DNA of 64,000 nt. Source: Pontibaca methylaminivorans (GTDB taxonomy: Bacteria > Pseudomonadota > Alphaproteobacteria > Rhodobacterales > Rhodobacteraceae). Position 1 is the stretch's first letter. Each line of letters starts with the position of its first letter. The stretch spans positions 2,275,021-2,339,020 of the forward strand of contig NZ_FTPS01000001.1 in assembly GCF_900156525.1 (NCBI RefSeq), in the 5' to 3' direction. The translations under genes were made by a program, and so were the position numbers. Of the stretch, positions 19,594 to 27,133 are shown piece by piece. The notes under the pieces are model-generated. The model did no database searches. It was not told where the DNA came from and saw nothing but the letters and a program-made list of their open reading frames with translations.

Positions 19594-20606
19594 CAGGGGA
19601 GATCTCGCTTCCCCGGGGGGCGCTGGACCTGCTCTGCCCCATGCACGCCCTGCTGGACGGGGAGGGACGCTTTCGCCATGCGGGCCCGGCGCTCCTGCGG
19701 CTCGGCGGCGGCGGCCTGGTCGGGCAGCGGTTCCTCGATGTCTTTGCCGTGACACGCCCGCGCGGGGTCGATCACCATGCCCTCCTGCGCGCGCCCATGC
19801 GGCTGCAGCTCGAGCTGCGCGACCACCCGGACACGACCCTTCGGGGCATCGCCATGCCGGTTGCGGATGGTGCGGTCGTCAATCTCGGCTTCGGCATTTC
19901 GGTGCGCGACGCGGTGCGGGTTCACGGGCTTGGCGGTTCCGATTTCGCCCCGACCGACCCGACGGTCGAGATGCTCTATCTGCTCGAGGCGAAATCCGCG
20001 GCAATGGGGGCGGCAAAGCGTCTTGCCCTGCGGCTGGAGGATGCCCGCGCCGAGGCCGAGGAACGTGCGCTGTCCGATCCGCTCACCGGACTTGCGAACC
20101 GCCGGGCGCTCGATCTGGCGCTTGCCCGGATGGGCGCGGCGGGTGAGGGGGTCTCGGTGATGCAGCTCGACCTTGATCGTTTCAAGACCGTGAACGACAC
20201 CATGGGCCATGCGGCGGGGGATGAAGTGCTGCGGCAGACGGCGCAGATCATGGCCAATGCGATTCGCGGCGACGACATGGTCGCGCGCCTGGGCGGCGAT
20301 GAATTCGTCCTTGTATTCAAGGAGATCACAGCACCTTCGCGGCTCGCCGCCATAGCGCGCCGCCTGATCAGTGCATTGGAGCGGCCGATTCCGCTGGCCG
20401 GCGGCGAGATTCGGATTTCGGCGAGCATCGGCATCGCCCGGGCCGCGGCAGCCGAACCATGGCTGCCCGCGCGGTTGCTCGGGATGGCCGATCATGCGCT
20501 TTACCGGGCAAAGCGCGCCGGGCGGGGGCGGTATTTCCTGCACGGGCCGATAACCGGGACCGGCGGCGGCACGGGCGGGACCGACACCCTGCAGGTGCGG
20601 GAATGA
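19590..20606 (+). CDS. Diguanylate cyclase with H-NOX-associated (HNOBA-like) sensor domain
   Basis: A 338-residue protein. Residues about 10-150 resemble the PAS-like HNOBA domain that couples H-NOX to effectors (MHALLDGEGRFRHAGPALLRL, GQRFLDVFAVTRP). A short coiled coil (EAKSAAMGAAKRLALRLEDARAEAEERA) leads to a GGDEF domain with an intact active site (RLGGDEF) and an intact I-site RxxD (RGDD, nine to six residues upstream). It should make cyclic di-GMP and be feedback-inhibited. It is coupled by four-base overlaps to the H-NOX gene upstream and the secreted protein downstream. Confidence 0.88.
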   Translation: MTGEISLPRGALDLLCPMHALLDGEGRFRHAGPALLRLGGGGLVGQRFLDVFAVTRPRGVDHHALLRAPMRLQLELRDHPDTTLRGIAMPVADGAVVNLGFGISVRDAVRVHGLGGSDFAPTDPTVEMLYLLEAKSAAMGAAKRLALRLEDARAEAEERALSDPLTGLANRRALDLALARMGAAGEGVSVMQLDLDRFKTVNDTMGHAAGDEVLRQTAQIMANAIRGDDMVARLGGDEFVLVFKEITAPSRLAAIARRLISALERPIPLAGGEIRISASIGIARAAAAEPWLPARLLGMADHALYRAKRAGRGRYFLHGPITGTGGGTGGTDTLQVRE

Positions 20607-21544
20607 GCCGGCCAGCGGGCCGCGCGCGTCCGCGGGAACGGCCATGCCCGCGCCTGCGCGCGTTGCTGTTTGTGCCGCTTCTTGCGGCTCTCGCGCTCTG
20701 GTCCGGCGCCCCGGCCGGGCTCCGGGCCGAGGAGGAACCGGCGATCCGCCAGCCGGTGCCGCGCACGCCCGGGCGGACGCGGGCGGCATCCTCGGCGAAT
20801 GTTGCCGAAACAATGCCGCGCGGCGATGCCATGCCGGCACCCGCGAGGGGCGGCGCGGCGGCGTGGCATGACCTGCCGCTTTCGCATGCGGCGCCGGCCG
20901 TGCTGTCGCACCAGGCAAGGTGCCGGCAAACGTTGCACAACGGCGCCGCGTCGCGCGGGGCGGAGGAGGTGGCCTCCGCTTCCGTTCAGCTTCTGGAAAA
21001 GCAGTACTGCCTGATGCAGGCGCAGGCGATCCGCGAGGCGCGCGAGGTCAGGATAGGGCTGCCCGCGCTGTCCGAACGGGACATCGCCCGGCGCTGCGAT
21101 GACCTGACCCGGGCGCTTATGCCGCAGATCGAAACCCTTGCCGGGCAAGCGCCGGATAGCGTGATTGCAGATCTGGCCGCGTCGCTGCACGGCTCCGCCC
21201 GCCCGTTCGACCAGGTGCATGCGATCGGCCGGAGCTGCCTCGGCTTGGGCTATGAGCGGGGTGATTCGCGGATGGCGCTCGCGGCCGCGCTGATTATGGT
21301 CGGCGCCGGGCAGGCGGGCTATGGCGAGGTGCCGTCTCATCACCTGCGCATGGGCCTCGGCACCCCGGCGGGAGCGGCCGCCGCCGCGGCCTGGATGAAC
21401 ATGGCGCTTGCGGCTCTGGAGCGTGGCAACCCGCCGGTTCTCGGTCAGGAGACGCGGATCGCGGCGCTGCGCGCAGCGACGAACGAATGGCCGGGGGCAG
21501 CACCGGGCCGGCAGCGCGCCCCGCCGGATCCGGGACGGCGCTGA
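20603..21544 (+). CDS. Secreted protein of unknown function in the H-NOX operon
   Basis: A 313-residue protein starting at an ATG overlapping the cyclase stop (ATGA). An Arg-rich n-region and hydrophobic core (LRALLFVPLLAALALWSG) ending near LRAEEE predict export. The mature protein is helical, Ala/Arg-rich, with scattered Cys residues (positions in CRQTLHNG, QYCLMQAQ, ARRCDDL, GRSCLGLGY) that could form disulfides. I do not recognise a family. Operon position suggests an envelope function under c-di-GMP/H-NOX control, for example in motility or biofilm. Confidence 0.6.
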   Translation: MSRPAGRARPRERPCPRLRALLFVPLLAALALWSGAPAGLRAEEEPAIRQPVPRTPGRTRAASSANVAETMPRGDAMPAPARGGAAAWHDLPLSHAAPAVLSHQARCRQTLHNGAASRGAEEVASASVQLLEKQYCLMQAQAIREAREVRIGLPALSERDIARRCDDLTRALMPQIETLAGQAPDSVIADLAASLHGSARPFDQVHAIGRSCLGLGYERGDSRMALAAALIMVGAGQAGYGEVPSHHLRMGLGTPAGAAAAAAWMNMALAALERGNPPVLGQETRIAALRAATNEWPGAAPGRQRAPPDPGRR

Positions 21545-21785
21545 CCACGCCGGCCGACCGCAAGGGCGCGGCTCGGGCAGGGTAATCGGGCAGGGCAGCG
21601 CCCTGCGCCGCCCGCGTCCGCCCCGGCCGGAGACGCGGACCTTTCCGGGCGGCTCCGGCCCTTGCTGGCGGGTCCGATGCCGCTTTGGCGGTTGGAAGGT
21701 TCTTTCCGGCGACGGCATCATAGGGCCCGTTGGGTTGGTCGATATCGTGCTGTCCGGCGTCGCGCTCCGGGCTTTCGGCGCCACC

Positions 21786-22214
21786 TTACCAGTGGCCGGT
21801 ATTTTCCATGCTGGCCCAGGGCTCTTGCGGGGAGAGCGGCTTTCCCTTCTGCAGAAGCTCGACCGAGATGTTGTCCGGGCTGCGCACAAAGGCCATGTGT
21901 CCGTCGCGGGGCGGGCGGTTGATGGTCACGCCGTTGTCCATAAGATGCTGACAAAGCGCATATATATCATCCACCTCATAGGCCAGGTGCCCGAAATGGC
22001 GGCTGTCGCTCGGCAGGCCCTCGTCGCCGTCCCAGTTGTGGGTGAGTTCGACCGCGCAGTCCTCCTGCCCCGGTGCCGCCATGAAGATGAGCGAAAAGCG
22101 CCCCTGTTCGTTGTCCATCCGGTTGATTTCGCGCAGGCCGAGCAGTTCGAAGAAACGCATGGTCTTTTCCAGATCCTTGACCCGGACCATGGTGTGCAGA
22201 TAGCGCAGGGACAT
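21786..22214 (-). CDS. gloA: Lactoylglutathione lyase (glyoxalase I)
   Basis: Converts the methylglyoxal-glutathione hemithioacetal to S-lactoylglutathione. The 142 residues carry the four metal ligands of the family: His7, Glu56, His76 and Glu119, plus the FFELLGL and HFGHLAYEVDD segments. Length and absence of the eukaryotic insertions suggest the short Ni/Co-type bacterial enzyme. I chose the second of two close ATGs (22214) because AGGAGA is correctly spaced from it and abuts the first. It is divergent from thyX. Confidence 0.94.
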   Translation of the reverse strand: MSLRYLHTMVRVKDLEKTMRFFELLGLREINRMDNEQGRFSLIFMAAPGQEDCAVELTHNWDGDEGLPSDSRHFGHLAYEVDDIYALCQHLMDNGVTINRPPRDGHMAFVRSPDNISVELLQKGKPLSPQEPWASMENTGHW

Positions 22215-22350
22215 CGACATTCTCCTGTTGGATTTCGTGTGCGGCTCGGTGCCTGAGACTAGCGTTCCGGCGGGCAATGGCCAGCGCCGGCTTGCAGCCG
22301 GGGCGCGCTTCGGCAATAGGATAGGGTCGGAATGATCTGGAGTCCCTGCC

Positions 22351-23256
22351 ATGCCGCTTTCGCCCGACCAGCAGTCCGAGATCGACGAAGCGCGCGCAAA
22401 ACCGCGCGAAACCCTGCGCTGCGTGGCGCCGGGGCTCGAGGCCGCGCTTTACACGGCCCACCCGGTGCTCGACCACGGTTTCGTGCGGGTGATCGACTAT
22501 ATGGGCGACGACAGCGCCATCTGTCAGGCCGCGCGCGTTTCCTACGGCAGGGGAACCAAGTCGGTCAGCAATGATGAGGGGCTGATCCGCTACCTGATGC
22601 GGCACTGGCACTCGACCCCTTTCGAGATGTGCGAGATCAAGCTCCATGTCAAACTGCCGATCTTCGTCGCGCGCCAGTGGATCCGCCACCGCACCGCCAA
22701 TGTGAACGAATATTCCGCGCGCTATTCGATTCTGGACCGCGAATTCTACATTCCCGCCCCCGAACATCTGGCCGCGCAGTCGGACATCAACCGGCAGGGG
22801 CGCGGCACGACGCTCGAAGGCGAAACCGCCGCGCGGGTGCTCGAGATCCTCAAGGCCGACAGTGCGCGCGCCTATGACAATTACCTCACGATGATTTCGG
22901 ACGAGGGCCAGCAGGGGCTTGCGCGCGAGCTGGCGCGGATGAACCTTCCGGCCAATATCTATACCCAGTGGTACTGGAAGACGGATCTGCACAATCTGTT
23001 TCATTTCCTGCGCCTGCGGGCCGATGCTCATGCGCAGTATGAAATCCGCGCCTACGCCGATGTGATCGGGCAGATCGTTGCGCAATGGGTGCCGATCGCC
23101 TGGCGGGCCTTTTCGGATTATCGCCTGGGCGGCGCCCAACTGAGCGCGCCGGAACTTGCGGTGCTGCGGCGCATGCTGAAGGGTGAATCCGTCAGCGAAG
23201 AGGGCTCCGGCCTTTCGGCGCGCGAATGGCGCGAATTCCACGCCCTGTTCGACTGA
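22351..23256 (+). CDS. thyX: Flavin-dependent thymidylate synthase
   Basis: Makes dTMP from dUMP using FAD, methylene-tetrahydrofolate and NADPH. The ThyX signature RHR....NE.S.RYS is complete at residues 112-126 ([15 protein letters not shown]). At 301 residues it has the long alphaproteobacterial form, with a C-terminal extension beyond the core. Presence of ThyX usually means ThyA is absent in the genome, which the window cannot test. It starts 136 bases from the divergent gloA start. Confidence 0.96.
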   Translation: MPLSPDQQSEIDEARAKPRETLRCVAPGLEAALYTAHPVLDHGFVRVIDYMGDDSAICQAARVSYGRGTKSVSNDEGLIRYLMRHWHSTPFEMCEIKLHVKLPIFVARQWIRHRTANVNEYSARYSILDREFYIPAPEHLAAQSDINRQGRGTTLEGETAARVLEILKADSARAYDNYLTMISDEGQQGLARELARMNLPANIYTQWYWKTDLHNLFHFLRLRADAHAQYEIRAYADVIGQIVAQWVPIAWRAFSDYRLGGAQLSAPELAVLRRMLKGESVSEEGSGLSAREWREFHALFD

Positions 23257-23373
23257 CGCCGCTGGGGGGCATGGTCGCGCGATCCTTACCCCGCGTTCCA
23301 CGAGGTTGCGAACCATCCCGGGCCGGACGGTTCCCTCTTTGGCTGCGGCCATGTCCTGGCTGGAAACGATGGC

Positions 23374-23410
23374 GCGGGCCCCGGCACCTGTGAGCCGGTC
23401 CGGGGCCCGC
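23374..23410 (-). terminator. Strong GC hairpin downstream of cspA
   Basis: A perfect 11-bp stem, GCGGGCCCCGG (23374-23384) with its complement (23400-23410), around a 15-base loop, begins 12 bases after the cspA stop on the minus strand. On that strand it is followed by a short T-containing stretch rather than a long T-tract, so it is a probable but not textbook terminator. It may also act on transcripts leaving thyX from the other side. Confidence 0.55.
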
Positions 23411-23421
23411 TGTGACGGGAG

Positions 23422-23628
23422 TCAGACAAGTCGCAGGTTCGTCGCCAGCTGCCGGCCATCACGGCCGCTGTCGAGTTCGAATTCGACCTTCTGATTGTCG
23501 GGCAACCCGGTCAGGCCCGATCGTTCGACGGCCGAGATGTGAACGAACACATCCTTGCCGCCGTCGTCAGGCGCGATGAAACCATAACCCTTGGTGGTAT
23601 TGAACCATTTCACGGTGCCGGTCGGCAT
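23422..23628 (-). CDS. cspA: Cold-shock protein
   Basis: A 68-residue single cold-shock domain. The RNA-binding motifs RNP1 (KGYGFI) and RNP2 (VFVHIS) are both present, and the ends MPTGTVKWFN and ATNLRLV are typical of the CspA family. It acts as a nucleic-acid chaperone in the cytosol. An AAGGAGA ribosome site precedes the ATG. The 5' region (23629-23798) is free of genes and could hold a long cold-shock leader. Whether expression is cold-induced cannot be judged. Confidence 0.96.
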   Translation of the reverse strand: MPTGTVKWFNTTKGYGFIAPDDGGKDVFVHISAVERSGLTGLPDNQKVEFELDSGRDGRQLATNLRLV

Positions 23629-23810
23629 GTCCCGTGTCTCCTTCCAGTTTGGGCCCGGGCCGTGATATGTCCGGGCTGTAAGCCGCGCGGCAAGGCACCG
23701 GCGCCGCGGGCGGCGCTTTGACCTTTGCTGCGCCCGGTCAGGATTGCACGGGTTGATGAAAAAGCAAGAAGAAGCGGCGGAACGCCGGACAGTGGGGGAT
23801 GAAATACGCG

Positions 23811-24143
23811 ATGACCCGGCCGGAAATGACCCTTTACGGGCTGAAAAACTGTGACAGCTGCCGCCGCGCCCGCCGGGAGCTTCCGGATTCGGAGCTCATC
23901 GACCTGCGCGAGCACCCGCTGCCCGAGCCACTGCTGCAGGCGGCTTACGCGCAATTCGGCGAGGCGCTGCTCAACCGGCGCTCCACGACCTGGCGTTCCC
24001 TTGATTCGGATGAACGCGGGCGCCCGGTGCTCGACCTGCTGCGCGCCCATCCGACATTGATGAAGCGCCCGCTGATCCGCCGCGGGGAAGATCTCTGTCT
24101 CGGCTGGGATGCGGCGGCCCGGGCGGCGCTCGGCATCGACTGA
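23811..24143 (+). CDS. ArsC/Spx-family thioredoxin-fold protein
   Basis: A 110-residue protein of the ArsC/Spx/YffB family, with the redox-type opening LYGLKNCDSCRRARREL (CxxC, unlike the single Cys of arsenate reductases). The rest of the fold ends LMKRPLIRRGEDLCLGWD, where the conserved RP.I segment is present. It is closest to the YffB-like group, whose substrate is unknown; arsenate reduction is unlikely. Alternative starts at 23799 and 23826 exist; a GGGGG stretch at 23794-23798 favours the 23811 ATG weakly. Confidence 0.82.
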   Translation: MTRPEMTLYGLKNCDSCRRARRELPDSELIDLREHPLPEPLLQAAYAQFGEALLNRRSTTWRSLDSDERGRPVLDLLRAHPTLMKRPLIRRGEDLCLGWDAAARAALGID

Positions 24144-24699
24144 GGGTCCGGGCGCGCGCCCGGTGGCCTGACCGTACCCGCGCGCGGCTCCCCGCGTTCG
24201 GACATATCCCGCGCGGACAGCGGTGCAGGGCGGCGGAATATGGGCCGGGCACCTGCCGGCATACCAATGCCGGGTCGGATCTTGCAGTCCTTTGGCCGGG
24301 CCAGTCGCCCGATCCCGATGCCGGAGTGATCAGGCATCCTGCCGGGCATGATCCGGGCCGTTGCGGGGCATCCGCCATTCGACTGCCCGGGTCACTTTCC
24401 TGAAAATAAAAGATTTTATGGAAGCTTATTGACTCCCGGGAATTAATGTTTCCTCTCCGCAAATTTTCTCTTGCCAGAGAGGTGGGAATAGGTGTCTCAT
24501 GGAGCGCAATACCCGGTATACCTCCCGGGTGTGAAGATGGGGCTGCAGGACGTTAAGCGTCATGTGCAGCGCCAACAACCAAGACCCATTTGCCCATGGA
24601 TGCCGGACGGCAGCGTCATGCGAGATTCACTCGTCGATCCCTTGCGGCAATCAAGATCAGTGAAAAAGTCGAGGTGCCAATAAAACAGGGAGAGAACAA
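24144..24699 (+). other. Gene-free leader region upstream of the small-membrane-protein/APC operon
   Basis: A stretch of 556 bases with no supportable coding frame. The first 250 bases are GC-rich. The rest is noticeably more AT-rich than the surroundings and contains a perfect 6+6 inverted repeat ATAAAAGATTTTAT (24406-24419), then a series of hairpins (see 24452..24570), ending with a GGGAGAG ribosome site just before the ATG at 24700. I did not find a convincing -35/-10 pair; TTGACT at 24429 has no good -10 partner. Confidence 0.6.
24452..24570 (+). promoter_or_regulatory. Structured leader, possible cis-acting RNA element
   Basis: Three stable hairpins can be drawn by eye. The first pairs CCTCTC (24452-24457) with GAGAGG (24477-24482) and has an inner GCAA/TTGC helix. 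The second pairs ACCCGG (24511-24516) with CCGGGT (24525-24530). The third has an outer GCTGCA/TGCAGC and an inner GACG/CGTC helix (24542-24570). A small TGCC/GGCA hairpin follows at 24601-24612. No known riboswitch consensus, including glycine and guanidine types, was recognised. A regulatory role is inferred only from the length and structure of the leader. Confidence 0.35.
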
Positions 24700-25011
24700 A
24701 TGTCTGATTTGGCCAGACGAATACAAACCATGCATCGCCGGGATGTTGCGGTGGCATGGGCTTTCGTAATCGGATTGTGGTTCGCGATCATTTTCGTTGC
24801 CATTTCGACGTGGTCGCTGGCTCCGAGCGCGGCTGCACGAATCGTGTTGCTGACCGGGGGCGCCGTGGTGCTGGTGTTCAACACCGCTGCCATTCTCGCC
24901 ATGCTGCGGCATTATCGTGAAGACCGCGACTTCATGTATGGCCTGGACATCAAGTTTCTTGATGCCTCCAAGCACGGACAGAAGGCAGCAAAGCGGTGGG
25001 CGGAAAAATGA
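24700..25011 (+). CDS. Small two-helix membrane protein (first gene of the APC operon)
   Basis: A 103-residue protein with a basic N-terminus (LARRIQTMHRRD), two membrane helices at about 17-37 and 45-68, and a charged C-terminal tail (RHYREDRDFMYGLDIKFLDASKHGQKAAKRW) predicted to be cytosolic. No family is recognised. Codon use is less GC-rich than in neighbouring housekeeping genes. A GGGAGAG ribosome site precedes the start. Its stop overlaps the start of the next gene by four bases (ATGA), so the two are translated together. Confidence 0.8.
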   Translation: MSDLARRIQTMHRRDVAVAWAFVIGLWFAIIFVAISTWSLAPSAAARIVLLTGGAVVLVFNTAAILAMLRHYREDRDFMYGLDIKFLDASKHGQKAAKRWAEK

Positions 25012-25388
25012 AGAAATACGTACCGCCCAAACAAAGCAAGTTCGGGCAGATCCTCGACGTTGCGGTATTGCTCGTGCTGACGATCGGTGCGCTTTACATT
25101 CCGCTGTTCCTGGGAATGGCCGGCAGTGCCCATATCGTTCAGACCATCGAGTCACCCACATGGGAAAGCCTCAACCAGAATGCGGCAATGGTCGAGCAAT
25201 GGGGAAAGCTCGGTTATGACACCGCAGAGGCGGCCGCGCCCCTGATCACGGCCCGCTTCGATTATTCCTTCAGCATCTTCGCGCTGATCGCGGTGATTGT
25301 CACGATCATCGGCTATTATGCAATCATGCTGAAATTCTCCGAAAAGGAATATCGTGAAGTTATCGCCGAGAAGTTCGGTGAGGAATAG
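25008..25388 (+). CDS. Small two-helix membrane protein with extracytoplasmic loop
   Basis: A 126-residue protein with a basic start (MKKYVPPKQSKFGQ), membrane helices at about 16-38 and 88-110, and an intervening loop of about 50 residues rich in aromatic and acidic positions (TWESLNQNAAMVEQWGKLGYDTAE). If both termini are inside, the loop would face the periplasm and could contact a substrate or the permease. The C-terminal tail (KFSEKEYREVIAEKFGEE) is charged. No family is recognised. It sits between another small membrane gene (overlap) and a 56-residue one (12-base gap). Confidence 0.8.
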   Translation: MKKYVPPKQSKFGQILDVAVLLVLTIGALYIPLFLGMAGSAHIVQTIESPTWESLNQNAAMVEQWGKLGYDTAEAAAPLITARFDYSFSIFALIAVIVTIIGYYAIMLKFSEKEYREVIAEKFGEE

Positions 25389-25400
25389 GGAAGAGGGATA

Positions 25401-25571
25401 ATGGCTGTCTGGAATCTGATTGAATACGGCGCCTGGGGACTGGCGATCATCCTGGGCCTTTATATCGTTATCGACTGGCTTCGCACCGACGCGCGTTACA
25501 GCGAGGAAGACCTGACCTCGTCGCGCGAGGGGCAGATCGAGGCCATGACCGAAGAGCATAGCAAGCTTTAA
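25401..25571 (+). CDS. 56-residue single-pass membrane protein
   Basis: A very short gene, ATG at 25401 to TAA at 25571, preceded by an AGAGGGA ribosome site. It encodes MAVWNLIEYGAWGL at the N-terminus, one membrane helix (about 8-25), and an acidic, hydrophilic C-terminus (YSEEDLTSSREGQIEAMTEEHSKL) likely to lie in the cytosol. Spacing of 12 bases on both sides, to the gene before and the permease after, argues strongly that it is real and co-translated. It resembles the small subunits that accompany some transporters (for example KdpF- or CydX-like in size), but no homology is claimed. Confidence 0.8.
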   Translation: MAVWNLIEYGAWGLAIILGLYIVIDWLRTDARYSEEDLTSSREGQIEAMTEEHSKL

Positions 25572-25582
25572 GGATTACTCAC

Positions 25583-27004
25583 ATGTCAGATACAATAAGC
25601 AATTCGCCAGGTGTCTCGACTGGTGAAGACAAGAAGTTTGTGCAGGGTGCGGGGCTGCTGCGGATTCTGGGGCCGGCGCATATCTGGGCGCTCGGCGTCG
25701 GTATCGTGCTCGTCGGCGAATATATGGGCTGGAACTTTTCGGTGGGGAAGGGCGGCGCCTATGCGGCGCTGATCGCGTGCTGGTTCGCGGGTATCCTGTA
25801 CAGTTGCGTCGCCATGATCGACAGCGAGGTGACATCGACCGTGGCCGCCGCCGGCGGGCAGTATACGCAGGCCAAGCACATCATCGGGCCGCTGATGGCC
25901 TTCAATGTCGGGCTTTACCTTGTCTTCGCCTATACGATGCTGGAGGCCGCCAATGCGATCACCGTCAGCTTCCTGTTCGAGACGATTGCCTCGATGACCG
26001 GCCATGACGGGCTCGATCCGAAGCCCTTCATCGTTCTCGCGATCGTGTTCCTGGCCTGGCTCAACTACCGCGGGGTGCTCGCGACGCTGACCTTCAATCT
26101 CGTCATCACCGCGATCGCCTTCACGGCCATCCTGATCCTGTTCCTGGGCACGACGCCGCTGTTCGGCGAAAGCCCCCTGAAACACGCGGAGCTGATGACC
26201 GACCTGCCTTATGGCTGGCTCGGGGTTCTGGCGGCGATGCATTTCGGGCTGTGGTATTATCTCGGGATCGAGGGCACCTGCCAGGCGGCGGAAGAGGTCC
26301 GCTCGCCCAGCCGGTCGCTGCCCTTCGGAACGCTTGCCGGGGTCATGACCCTTTCCATCGCGGCCACACTGACCTGGTATATCTGTTCGGGGCTGATGCC
26401 GTGGGAGTATCTGGGCCAGTCGGGCGTTCCGCTGTTCGATGCGGCACGGCTGTCGGGGTCGAACATGCTGATGGTTCTGCTGGGTGTCGGAACGCTGTTT
26501 GCCACGCTGGCCTCGGCAAATGGCTGCATCAACGACGCCTCGCGGGCATGGTTCGCGATGGGCCGCGACCACTACCTGCCGTCATGGTTCAGCGCCGTGC
26601 ATCCGGTCTATCGGACGCCCTACCGCTCCATCATCTTCCTGGTTCCCATCGCGCTGATCTTTGCGCTTGGTGCGCCGCTGGATCAGGTGATCACCTTCTC
26701 GATCCTGTCGGGGCTGCTGGAATATACCTTCATGCCGCTGAACGTGATCCTGTTCCGTCGCAAGTGGCCGCTGGATTCGATCAAGCGCGGGTACGAGCAC
26801 CCGTTCCATCCGATCCCGGCCATCACCCTGCTGTGCCTGTGCGGGGTCACGTTCTTCGCGGTGTTCCTTGGCTACGGCACCCAGCTTGTCGCGATGATTT
26901 CCTTCTACATCATCGTGTCGCTCTGGTTCCATTTCCGGCGCTACCGCTACGTGGAGCGGGCCGCGCAATTCACCATGCCCTGGCCGCGGCCGCAAGGGTA
27001 CTGA
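25583..27004 (+). CDS. APC-superfamily amino acid/amine permease, ethanolamine-transporter-like
   Basis: A 473-residue carrier with about 12 membrane segments and the APC signature regions. The first helix region reads GPAHIWALGVGIVLVGEYMGWNFSVGKGG, the GEY.GW pattern I associate with the ethanolamine (EAT) subfamily. Later segments include GIEGTCQAAEEVRSPSRSLP (conserved helix 6/loop 7) and YRTPYRSI. It would import a small amine or amino acid by cation coupling. The substrate is not determinable; ethanolamine is a guess from subfamily resemblance. Three tiny membrane genes lie immediately upstream in the same operon, which is unusual for an APC carrier. Confidence 0.85.
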   Translation: MSDTISNSPGVSTGEDKKFVQGAGLLRILGPAHIWALGVGIVLVGEYMGWNFSVGKGGAYAALIACWFAGILYSCVAMIDSEVTSTVAAAGGQYTQAKHIIGPLMAFNVGLYLVFAYTMLEAANAITVSFLFETIASMTGHDGLDPKPFIVLAIVFLAWLNYRGVLATLTFNLVITAIAFTAILILFLGTTPLFGESPLKHAELMTDLPYGWLGVLAAMHFGLWYYLGIEGTCQAAEEVRSPSRSLPFGTLAGVMTLSIAATLTWYICSGLMPWEYLGQSGVPLFDAARLSGSNMLMVLLGVGTLFATLASANGCINDASRAWFAMGRDHYLPSWFSAVHPVYRTPYRSIIFLVPIALIFALGAPLDQVITFSILSGLLEYTFMPLNVILFRRKWPLDSIKRGYEHPFHPIPAITLLCLCGVTFFAVFLGYGTQLVAMISFYIIVSLWFHFRRYRYVERAAQFTMPWPRPQGY

Positions 27005-27013
27005 GGGGCGCCC

Positions 27014-27110
27014 GTCCGCCCGGGCCACCGGGCGGACCCAATCAAAAGGCTGCCGCCCGGGCCACCGGGCGGACCCAATCGAAAGGCGGCCGCCCGCGCA
27101 CCGGGCGGAC
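27014..27110 (+). repeat. Three tandem GC hairpins, 37-base period
   Basis: Between the permease stop (27004) and the next ATG (27134) lie three near-identical units. Each contains an inverted repeat of the type CCGCCCGG-loop-CCGGGCGG, at 27014-27037 (10-bp perfect stem), 27053-27072 (8 bp) and 27090-27108 (7 bp), separated by AATC(A/G)AAAGGC linkers. The stems begin exactly 37 bases apart. The array would form three stacked hairpins in the mRNA. It might end most transcripts, protect the permease message from 3' decay, or reduce expression of the downstream pair. No T-tract follows any hairpin. Confidence 0.9.
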
Positions 27111-27133
27111 CACATTCAACGGAGGCCGATCAA

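Noticed and set aside
23811..24143. Arsenate reductase function for the ArsC/Spx-like protein
   Set aside because: The CxxC opening and lack of arsenic genes nearby fit the YffB/Spx-like group better; no ars context is seen.
24452..24570. Known riboswitch (glycine, guanidine or similar)
   Set aside because: The conserved core sequences of these classes could not be found by eye; only generic hairpins are visible.
27014..27110. Possible CRISPR array
   Set aside because: Only three units, the 'spacers' are constant linkers rather than unique sequences, and no cas genes are present.
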